Assembly: GCA_027057345.1 (NCBI GenBank)
Contig: JALUIX010000015.1
Coordinates: 1-40,677, forward strand
Length of the DNA stretch: 40,677 bases
DNA from: S144-45 sp015494035
GTDB lineage: Bacteria; Pseudomonadota; Gammaproteobacteria; Xanthomonadales; Marinicellaceae
Reading direction: 5' to 3'
Notes under the pieces: generated by a model
Database searches by the model: none
Told to the model about the DNA's origin: nothing
What the model saw: the letters and a program-made list of their open reading frames with translations, nothing else
Translations under genes and position numbers: made by a program
Shown here: in pieces, positions 34,448 through 40,677 of the stretch
Numbering within the stretch: the first letter of the stretch is position 1
Layout: every line of letters begins with the position of its first letter

Positions 34448-35033
34448 AACTGGCGGCTATATACGGGTTTTCGCCGGTGCTGTGGTCGGTGGCGTCCAGC
34501 ACGCCCTTGATTTCAGGAAAAGCCTGCAACAGTTTGGATTCGATGCCCATGCTGAGGGTCTGGCTGGCCATGCCACAACCGTGGCAACCACCACCAAATT
34601 CAATAATGGCATAGCCTTCATCGTCCAGGTCCACCAGCCGCGCCCAGCCGCCGTGGCTGGCCAGTTGCGGGTTGATTTCGCTGTTGAGAAACCACTCCAC
34701 ACGCTCCTTGAGTGGCGCGTCCTGGCCCGGTTCCCTGCCCTTAAGGCCCGGCGCCTTGATGTTGAGCTGACCACCGGTTTCCGTTTCTTCGTAATCAATT
34801 TCGGCACCTTGCAAGTATTTCTCGTGGTCTTTTTCCACGACGATCTTGAAGTCGCCCTGATCCAGCGCTTCATCGCCTTCGGCCATTTCGTTTTCTTCAC
34901 AGAAATTCAAATAGCAGTCGGCCATGGGCGTGCCGGGGCGATCCACCACCAGGCGCAGGTGCAAATCGTCGATGTCCTGCTCGTCGAGGACATTCTTCAG
35001 GTATTTCTTTGCCGGTTCAGTGACTTTTATCAT
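34446..35033 (-). CDS. nfuA: Fe-S biogenesis protein NfuA
   Basis: 195 residues. The N-terminal part (about 1-95) is the degenerate A-type domain; the C-terminal NifU domain carries GGGCHGCGMASQTL with C150 and C153, which bind a transferable [4Fe-4S] cluster across a dimer. Length matches E. coli NfuA (191). It overlaps the upstream esterase gene by ATGA, so it is translated from a shared mRNA. Its TAA stop coincides with the damaged end of copy A8. Confidence 0.95.
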   Translation of the reverse strand: MIKVTEPAKKYLKNVLDEQDIDDLHLRLVVDRPGTPMADCYLNFCEENEMAEGDEALDQGDFKIVVEKDHEKYLQGAEIDYEETETGGQLNIKAPGLKGREPGQDAPLKERVEWFLNSEINPQLASHGGWARLVDLDDEGYAIIEFGGGCHGCGMASQTLSMGIESKLLQAFPEIKGVLDATDHSTGENPYIAAS

Positions 35034-36052
35034 GCGATTTTTCCATACAGGTAAGGCAGGGATTCATCCAGACGGTAATCAATGCCGGAATGTGTGCCAT
35101 TGAACTCCTGGTAAATATGTTCAATGGCGTGGTTTTCAAGGGTGTTGTGCAATCGGCGCATGCCGTAGTGAATCATGTACTGGTCGCGGCTGCCACAATC
35201 CACCCACAAGCCCTTGAGTTGAGCCAGGTTGTCGGCAGAACCGGCCACCCGCTGTACCGGGTCGTGTGCCTGCCAACGTGCCCAGCGTTCGGGGATGAGT
35301 TCACAGGTGTGCGCATCAAAGGGCAGCCGGATGCAGGCCGGTTCATCGGCGGGGTCGTAGGTGGCGGCCATGCACAGGGTCATCAGGGTGTGAATGTCTC
35401 CGCCGGTGACTTTTTTGCTTTTCCAGAAACGCTTTAGAAAGTGCATTGGGTCACCGCCGTATTGACTCAGCACATCGGCCACGGCGGGGAAATCCCGTTG
35501 ATAAAGCACATCGAAACCGGCATCGCCGGAATGGTTGGCCACAGCACCCCACTGGCCGGGCCAGTCCATGCCACAGCGCATGGCGGCAAAACCGCCGGAT
35601 GACTTGCCGAGCACGGCGCGGTGTTCGGCTTGTGGGGCGATGCGAAAGCGATCAACCAATGCCGGCACCAGTTCCTTGTGCAGAAAACTGGCGTACTGGC
35701 CCATGCCGGGTGAGTCCAGGTACTGGTTTCCGCCCAAGTAAGTAAAGCAGTCGGGAAAAGCCATCACCACCGGCCCCATCAGGCCTTCGCCAATCAGGCG
35801 GTCCAGGCGCTCGGGCACGCTTTCCTCAAAAGCCCGCCAGGCGGTACTTTTCAGTCCGCTGCCGGTGTAGGCCGCCAGGTAAAGCATAAACGGGTACTGC
35901 TTCGTGCTGGCGTCATAACCCGGTGGCAGGTACACGGGCACCTGGCGCTGGTGTGGGTCGCCCCAAGGGTTATCGCGCAGTAACGGGCTGTCGATGGTCA
36001 GCATTTCCAACCGGCCAGCCGGGTATTGGCAAGGGTGTTTGTAGCGCGACAT
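35030..36052 (-). CDS. Esterase D-like alpha/beta-hydrolase
   Basis: 340 residues, cytosolic (no signal peptide). It matches the putative esterase family (PF00756): RQVPVYLPPGYD, a PFMLYLAAYTGSG oxyanion region, the nucleophile elbow VLGKSSGGFAA with Ser151, a late acidic region (GLWVDCGSRDQY) and the histidine in FNGTHSGIDYR. Substrate unknown; relatives include enterochelin esterases and S-formylglutathione hydrolase. It lies 2 bases after rluC and overlaps nfuA. Confidence 0.82.
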   Translation of the reverse strand: MSRYKHPCQYPAGRLEMLTIDSPLLRDNPWGDPHQRQVPVYLPPGYDASTKQYPFMLYLAAYTGSGLKSTAWRAFEESVPERLDRLIGEGLMGPVVMAFPDCFTYLGGNQYLDSPGMGQYASFLHKELVPALVDRFRIAPQAEHRAVLGKSSGGFAAMRCGMDWPGQWGAVANHSGDAGFDVLYQRDFPAVADVLSQYGGDPMHFLKRFWKSKKVTGGDIHTLMTLCMAATYDPADEPACIRLPFDAHTCELIPERWARWQAHDPVQRVAGSADNLAQLKGLWVDCGSRDQYMIHYGMRRLHNTLENHAIEHIYQEFNGTHSGIDYRLDESLPYLYGKIA

Positions 36053-36054
36053 GA

Positions 36055-37002
36055 TCAGTTCCAGCGTTTGTTCAGGACATCCGCCAGCTCATCGGGAATG
36101 GGCGCGGACACCACGGTCTCTTCCTCGCCATCGCGAAAAGTCAGGGAACCGGCGTGCAGGAACAGGCGATTAAGGCCCCGCTGCTGCATGAAGCGGTTGA
36201 ATTTTTCGTCGCCATAGCGCTCGTCTCCGGCCAGCGGATGACCGATATGGGCGGCGTGAGCGCGAATCTGGTGCGTGCGGCCGGTTTTCAGGTCGCATTC
36301 GGCCAGGGTGGCCTGGCGGTTGTAGTGTTCCACGGGGTTGAACACCGTGTGCGCTGACTTGCCACCGCGTTCATCGTCTTCCAGCACCGCCACTGTGCGC
36401 TCGCCGCCTTCGCGATTTTCCACATCAATGCGAGCCTGCACCGCCTGGCGATCATTCAGGTGCCCTTTAAGCAGGGCGAAATAGGTTTTCTTGATGTCTT
36501 GTTGCTGCATTTGCTGCTGAAAATCGCGCAAGGCCGGGCTGTTGCGGGCAATGACCACGCAACCGGAGGTGTCGCGATCCAGTCGATGACAAAGCTGCAA
36601 ATCCGGGTTCTGATCCAGCTGGCGGGCAATATCAATGAGGCCAAACGGCACGCCGGTGCCTGCGTGCACCGCCATTCCCGAGGGTTTGTCGATGACCAGG
36701 TAATTGGGGGATTTGTACAGCACACGATCACGCACCACCTGCACCCACTTGTCCGGCACACGAATTTGCCCGCCGCCATCGGGAATCATAAACGGTGGCA
36801 GGCGAACCAGATCACCGCTGGCCAGTTTTTGTGTCTGCTTGGCGCGTTTGCCATTGACGCGGATCTGACCGGTTCGCAAGGCCTTGTAAATCAGCGTCCT
36901 GGGGAAATTTTTCAGCTTCTTGATCAGGTAATTGTCCACCCGTTGGCCATCGGCTTCCGGCCCCACAGGCAGGATATTGGCCCGGTGTTGTGCGTCGTTC
37001 AT
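36055..37002 (-). CDS. rluC: 23S rRNA pseudouridine synthase RluC
   Basis: 315 residues. An S4 domain (about 17-75, RVDNYLIKKLKNFPRTLIYK) is followed by the RluA-type catalytic domain: IDKPSGMAVHAGTG, HRLDRDTSGCVVIAR with the catalytic D142, LKTGRTHQIRAHAAHIGHPL and RLFLHAGSLTF. Length, domain order and the FGLIDIAR context fit RluC (U955/U2504/U2580) better than RluD. In many relatives rne lies divergently beside rluC; here the upstream neighbour is a 158-base spacer and a Sel1 gene instead. Confidence 0.92.
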   Translation of the reverse strand: MNDAQHRANILPVGPEADGQRVDNYLIKKLKNFPRTLIYKALRTGQIRVNGKRAKQTQKLASGDLVRLPPFMIPDGGGQIRVPDKWVQVVRDRVLYKSPNYLVIDKPSGMAVHAGTGVPFGLIDIARQLDQNPDLQLCHRLDRDTSGCVVIARNSPALRDFQQQMQQQDIKKTYFALLKGHLNDRQAVQARIDVENREGGERTVAVLEDDERGGKSAHTVFNPVEHYNRQATLAECDLKTGRTHQIRAHAAHIGHPLAGDERYGDEKFNRFMQQRGLNRLFLHAGSLTFRDGEEETVVSAPIPDELADVLNKRWN

Positions 37003-37160
37003 GAGTTAGTCTCGGGTTAGTCTCGAATCAATCGGGAATTGCGCGCATCATACCACTGGCCGGGCCGGGCCACACCCGCCATGGTGGGGTTTTGTGCCGG
37101 TCTGATTGAGAAATATCTGATGAAAAATGCGCGTTGACTGTCAACTGGCAGCAAGCCCAG

Positions 37161-38255
37161 TCATTCCTTCGCGGCTTGGCCAGAAGCTGAAACAATATCC
37201 GACTCGAACCAGGGCTTGCCGGCGCGGTAATGGTCCAGGCGTTGCCGCATTTCACCCAGCAGTTCATTGTCCTCATCCACTTCCTGACGCATCAGGTCGA
37301 TGGCATTTTGCTGCGCGGCGATGGCGCTGGGGTAATCGCGCAAGGCCGCGTGGATGGCCGCCTCGGTGTCGCGAAAACTCGCCACGGCATAGGCGTTGTC
37401 AGGCACGCTTTCCCAATCCAGGGCCGACCACAGGCGCATGGCCTTTTCCGGGTTCCGGCACGCCTTGTCCATGGCCGTGGCCAGTATCCAGGCGTGATTA
37501 TTGAAAGACCACGGCTCACCCAGTTTTTCCGCCTGTGCGTAGTATTGGGCGGCTTTGTGACAGTCCGGCGCTTGCCCGAGCAGGCCCGAGAGGTAAACAT
37601 TGCCCAGCGACTGCAGGGCTTTGGCCACATGGCGCTGGCCAGCCAGTTGAAACCAGTCAAGGGCATTGGCATTGTCATCTTGAGTGGCTGCGTGCTGGCC
37701 CAGCATCAAGGCGGCTTCCCCATGCCCCTGACCGGCCGCCTGTTGCAGCCAGTAGAGGGCCTGTTGCAACACGGCCTCGGCAGGGTATTTGTCATCCACG
37801 AGTACGGGTTTGGCCTTTGGTCCAGCGGTGTTTTTGCGGCCCGAAGTCTGCTTTTCTTTTGTGCCCTGTTTCGCTTTCGCTGAGTCCGCCGCCTCCACAG
37901 CTGCCTCCCAGCGCTGATAGAGGTTTTTGCCCAACAAGAAAGCAATATCCGATTGCTTCGACACGTTATCAATCAACAACCGGGGCAATGGCACCGGAGC
38001 CAGCCCCGGGGTTTTTTCTTCTTGCGGCTCTTGCGCGGGAGCCGAAGGAAATTTTTCGGCCTGTTTCCCTTCCCCTGCCGGGCCGACCACGCGACGCACC
38101 GGCTCAGCTGATTGAGCGCCTGTCGTTTTGGCGGCCAGTTCAGCGGTCTGCTGGGCCATTGCCAGGGGCATGACCAGCCAGGCGGCGAGTACCAGCATGA
38201 ATCCGGTTTGTGCATGAGCGCGCCTGAACGAGGCCGTGATGGTGAGCTGAGGCAT
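37161..38255 (-). CDS. Sel1/TPR-repeat exported protein
   Basis: 364 residues. An N-terminal hydrophobic stretch (about 18-34, MLVLAAWLVMPLAMA) fits a signal peptide. A Pro/Ala/Glu-rich linker and a Lys-rich segment come next. Sel1-type repeats fill about 165-260 (ALYWLQQAAGQGHGEAALMLG, ALDWFQLAGQRHVAKALQSLG, CHKAAQYYAQAEKLGEPWSF). It probably acts as a periplasmic scaffold, but no partner is evident. It starts 3 bases after the murD2 stop, so it is part of the murL-murD2 operon and may serve cell-wall synthesis; that is inference. Confidence 0.75.
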   Translation of the reverse strand: MPQLTITASFRRAHAQTGFMLVLAAWLVMPLAMAQQTAELAAKTTGAQSAEPVRRVVGPAGEGKQAEKFPSAPAQEPQEEKTPGLAPVPLPRLLIDNVSKQSDIAFLLGKNLYQRWEAAVEAADSAKAKQGTKEKQTSGRKNTAGPKAKPVLVDDKYPAEAVLQQALYWLQQAAGQGHGEAALMLGQHAATQDDNANALDWFQLAGQRHVAKALQSLGNVYLSGLLGQAPDCHKAAQYYAQAEKLGEPWSFNNHAWILATAMDKACRNPEKAMRLWSALDWESVPDNAYAVASFRDTEAAIHAALRDYPSAIAAQQNAIDLMRQEVDEDNELLGEMRQRLDHYRAGKPWFESDIVSASGQAAKE

Positions 38256-38258
38256 AGA

Positions 38259-39683
38259 TTACTCTCCGGTTTTCAGGCTGGGCACTTGTTCGGTAGCTGC
38301 CGCCTGGTTATTCATTGTCTTGTTATTCGTGGCCAGTGACTGCCGCACCGCGTGTTCAAAGGCCTCGCCGCGTTGGGCATAATTGGCAAAGGCGTCGAAA
38401 CTGGGCGCACCGGGCGAAAGCAATACCGTGCCGCCTTTTGGCGTATGAATCTGCGCCAGCGCCACCGCTTCGTTCAGACTTTCGGCCCGCACAATGCGCG
38501 AAGGCAGCGGCTGCTGCTTCAGGGCCGCCAGGATGCGGCTGGCGTTTTCACCGGTCACAATCAGGCACGCTGGTGGATTGTCGGCAATGGCCCGGGCAAA
38601 TTCATTCCATTCCAGTTGGCGGTCGTAGCCACCCAGAATAAGGCCGGTATTCCGCGGCTCAAGTGTTGCCAAAGCCGCCAGGCTGGCGTGGGGCGTGGAC
38701 GCTATGGAATCGTTAATCCAATGCCAGTGTCCGAAGCGGCCCAAAGGCTGCAGGCGATGCGGCAAGGGCTGAAAACTTCGCGCCAATTCCAGGGCTTTTG
38801 CCACCGGCAGACCCAGCCCGTCAATGACTTCAAGCACCGCGGCCAGGTTCTGCAAGTTATGGCGGCCGGGCAACGCCCAGTCGCTGACCCGGAAGACGCA
38901 ACGGCCTTGATATAGTAATTCATCGCCACTCACCTGCCAGTGGGGTGTCCGGGCTTTTTTCAACAATGCCGGTGTGGCCAGACCCGCAGTATTCAGACGG
39001 GAGTTAAAATGCCCCAGCGACTGGCCCAGCACCGCCTGTCCGGCGTTTTCCAGCAAGCGCAGCTTGTCGGTGTAATAGCGTGCTTCGCTGCCATGCCAGT
39101 CCAGGTGTTCCGGGAACAGATTCAACAACAGGGCCACATCGGGGGAAATAGTGCCGTCGGCGGCTTGGTAACTGGAGGTTTCCAGCACCGTCCAGTCAGC
39201 CGGGGATGCCACCGTGTCCAGCAAGGCCACGCCAATGTTGCCAGCCAGGTTAACGGAATAGCCCAGTCCACGCAGAACGTGAGCCAGCAGGCTGGCGCTG
39301 GTGGATTTGCCCTTGGTTCCGGTGACTGCAATCACGCGACCGTGACGGTGGTAGGCAAACCACAGGGACGTTGCCCCAACCATGGGCACCGACACCGTAT
39401 CTGCCGGAGGCAGGTATGGGCTGATGCCCGGTGACTTGATGACCAAATCAAAGGCATTCAAGTCTTCACTGGAAACTGGCTCGGTACAGAATTCCCACTC
39501 ACAGGCCGGAGTTTCTGCCGGGGCCGGTTTTTCTTCGGGCCGGCAAAAAACCGTGAACCGGCAGCCAGGGTGAGAACGGGCCAAATACGCCGCGGTGGCG
39601 CGGCCTTCCACACCAAAACCCCACACGGCAATGCGCAACTTCGACAAGCCCGCCGGGTCTGGAGGCAAGGGGGTTTCAGTCAT
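38259..39683 (-). CDS. murD2: MurD2, UDP-MurNAc-L-alanine:L-glutamate ligase
   Basis: 474 residues. The Mur ligase fold is clear: Rossmann-like start (RIAVWGFGVEGRATAAYL), ATP loop GTKGKST (122-128), NLAGNIG, ETSSYQAA and NLFPEHLDWHGS. The motif that is NDSKATN in ordinary MurD (D-Glu-adding) reads NDSIAST here, with Ile327 in place of Lys. That, the LGGYDRQLEW segment and the upstream murL point to MurD2, which adds L-Glu rather than D-Glu to UDP-MurNAc-L-Ala (known from Xanthomonas oryzae). A MITE ends two bases before the ATG, and the apparent Shine-Dalgarno AGAGG (7-base spacing) lies in that element. Confidence 0.88.
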   Translation of the reverse strand: MTETPLPPDPAGLSKLRIAVWGFGVEGRATAAYLARSHPGCRFTVFCRPEEKPAPAETPACEWEFCTEPVSSEDLNAFDLVIKSPGISPYLPPADTVSVPMVGATSLWFAYHRHGRVIAVTGTKGKSTSASLLAHVLRGLGYSVNLAGNIGVALLDTVASPADWTVLETSSYQAADGTISPDVALLLNLFPEHLDWHGSEARYYTDKLRLLENAGQAVLGQSLGHFNSRLNTAGLATPALLKKARTPHWQVSGDELLYQGRCVFRVSDWALPGRHNLQNLAAVLEVIDGLGLPVAKALELARSFQPLPHRLQPLGRFGHWHWINDSIASTPHASLAALATLEPRNTGLILGGYDRQLEWNEFARAIADNPPACLIVTGENASRILAALKQQPLPSRIVRAESLNEAVALAQIHTPKGGTVLLSPGAPSFDAFANYAQRGEAFEHAVRQSLATNNKTMNNQAAATEQVPSLKTGE

Positions 39684-39685
39684 TA

Positions 39686-39845
39686 GGGAACCTCTGATCG
39701 AATCGTGAACTCGCTTCTCACGCCTGAAATGTCCGATAACTGCGTTGAAGTTCTGGCCAATAGCCGGCTATTCGCTGCGAACTCCGCCTTGTTCTCGAAC
39801 ATTTCCGGCATAACCTGCTTCGTCCAGACTCAATCAGAGCTTCCC
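39686..39845 (-). mobile_element. Family B palindromic MITE, copy B4, at the murD2 start
   Basis: 160 bp, from GGGAACCTCTGATCGAATC to ACTCAATCAGAGCTTCCC, with centre CCAATAGC-CG-GCTATTCG. TA (39684-39685) separates it from the murD2 ATG. On the minus strand its end reads CAGAGGTTCCC, providing AGAGG seven bases before the start codon. The other side abuts copy A9 with a single T between. Confidence 0.93.
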
Positions 39846-39846
39846 T

Positions 39847-40009
39847 GGGAACCTCTGATTGAATCGTGACACGGCATCTTATGGCGTAAAATCGCCCATT
39901 TCTGCGTTGCAAACCTTCACAATAGCCTTGCTATTGCGTGCGGTTTGCGCCTTGAACTGAACAATTTTACACGACAATCTGCTCGCACCAGATTCGATCA
40001 GAGCTTCCT
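39847..40009 (-). mobile_element. Family A palindromic MITE, copy A9
   Basis: 163 bp in tandem with copy B4, GGGAACCTCTGATTGAATC to GATTCGATCAGAGCTTCCT, centre AATAGC-CTT-GCTATT. The right flank is TA (40010-40011). Together with B4 it places 324 bases of palindromic DNA between murL and murD2. Confidence 0.92.
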
Positions 40010-40047
40010 TAGGAGGTTCCGCATGCCGGCGCAGGAAAAGCATGACG

Positions 40048-40677
40048 CTAGCTGGCTTGCCGAGGCAGGAATTCCGGTGGAATTTCGTGTTCATGGTGAA
40101 AGTCCAGCACGTCTTTTTCTTCGCTGGTGGAAGTGGGCACTACCTTATTGCGCAACAAGTGAATCACGTGATCACCGGCCCATTCCTTTTCATTGGCCAG
40201 CCAGTTGAAGGCCACCCGGCTTTCGGTGACTTCCCCCACGCATTCGAACGGTTTGATGCCGCGCACCCCCAGCAGTTCTTCATAACCGGGCAGCTGGCGG
40301 GGGTCATCCAGTAGATTGTGACCAAAAATCTGCAGCAAGCGGGCCTTGTCCACAAACGGCGCCAGACCCAGAAACACAAACCGGCACTTGGGGCAATCGC
40401 CACACCAGAGCTTGTCGCCATTGCGGCTGCCGCCCAGGTGAAAATTGCGGTTGCAGCTGGTGAAGGTATCAAAGTATTGGGGGTACTGGCTGAAGCGTTT
40501 CAAGATGGCCAGCTCCGACCACGGGCGTTGCAGGGAAAAATAATGCAGATAGGGGCTGATGGTGCGCTTGATCTGGGCCTGAAAGTCGCGCTCGAAAGCC
40601 AGGCTTTTGGAATACTGATGATTCACCGGCTGACCATCGGCATTGGTGGTGCTGTGGCATTCGGCCGAACGCTCGTT
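40048..40677 (-). CDS. murL: MurL, UDP-MurNAc-L-Ala-L-Glu epimerase (5' part outside window)
   Basis: The C-terminal 209 codons; the frame stays open to the window edge. MurL epimerises the L-Glu of UDP-MurNAc-L-Ala-L-Glu to D-Glu, using ATP. Visible blocks fitting my knowledge of the family are NERSAECHS, VNHQYSKSLAFERDF, FTSCNRNFHLGG and the cysteine motif KLWCGDCPKCRFVFLGLAPF. A GTG at 40626 is not the true start, because similarity continues upstream of it. It is followed on the same strand by murD2, the enzyme that makes its substrate, which strongly supports both calls. Confidence 0.88.
   Translation of the reverse strand, partial: NERSAECHSTTNADGQPVNHQYSKSLAFERDFQAQIKRTISPYLHYFSLQRPWSELAILKRFSQYPQYFDTFTSCNRNFHLGGSRNGDKLWCGDCPKCRFVFLGLAPFVDKARLLQIFGHNLLDDPRQLPGYEELLGVRGIKPFECVGEVTESRVAFNWLANEKEWAGDHVIHLLRNKVVPTSTSEEKDVLDFHHEHEIPPEFLPRQAS

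Overview
The window reads as a chromosomal segment of a Gram-negative gammaproteobacterium with moderate to high G+C. It carries outer-membrane biogenesis genes (lptD, surA), a YhdP/AsmA-family protein, periplasmic repair genes (msrP/msrQ), and gene orders known from this class: serC-pheA-hisC-aroA-cmk, lptD-surA-pdxA-rsmA, rsfS-rlmH and maf-rng-yhdP. I cannot name the species. Nearly all genes are housekeeping. No phage, integrase, transposase, CRISPR array or rRNA is visible, and there is one tRNA (Thr, anticodon TGT).

Layout. 297-5757 (minus): serC, pheA, hisC and a fused aroA-cmk, tightly packed. 5891-9127 (plus): msrP, msrQ and a ThrE-like exporter. 9319-11493 (minus): hslR, apaH and a PqiA-domain protein. 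11603-19246 (minus): rsfS, rlmH, maf, rng, yhdP. 19435-21495 (plus): an LtaS-like sulfatase-fold enzyme, convergent with 21504-26823 (minus) lptD-surA-pdxA-rsmA. 27163-28717 (plus): a double-DUF1508 protein and a methyltransferase. 28785-28860 (minus): tRNA-Thr. 29282-31417 (minus): a secreted lipase-like protein and a DUF4785-like protein. 31954-37002 (minus): 2OG-Fe(II) oxygenase, periplasmic phosphatase-like protein, cnoX, nfuA, an esterase and rluC. 37161-40677 (minus): murL (cut by the window end), murD2 and a Sel1-repeat protein.

The most striking content is a dense population of small non-coding mobile elements. I count twelve copies of about 160 bp, plus a few terminal-repeat-only remnants, roughly one per 3.4 kb. 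All share a terminal inverted repeat of about 19 bp (GGGAAGCTCTGATTGAATC type) and a central hairpin (AATAGC..GCTATT), and each is one long imperfect palindrome. There are two families, A (about 163 bp) and B (about 160 bp), with the same ends and centre but different stems. They are flanked by TA, the target duplication typical of IS630/Tc1-type transposition and of the ERIC and Correia MITEs. One B copy sits inside an A copy. One A copy interrupts msrQ after codon 7, and removing it with one TA restores the reading frame exactly. Several copies sit on TAG stop codons of genes, and one lies two bases from the murD2 start and supplies its apparent Shine-Dalgarno sequence.

A second notable point is the murL-murD2 pair. 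It indicates the alternative route to UDP-MurNAc-L-Ala-D-Glu in which L-Glu is added first and then epimerised, as characterised in Xanthomonas. Two tandem elements lie between these two genes.
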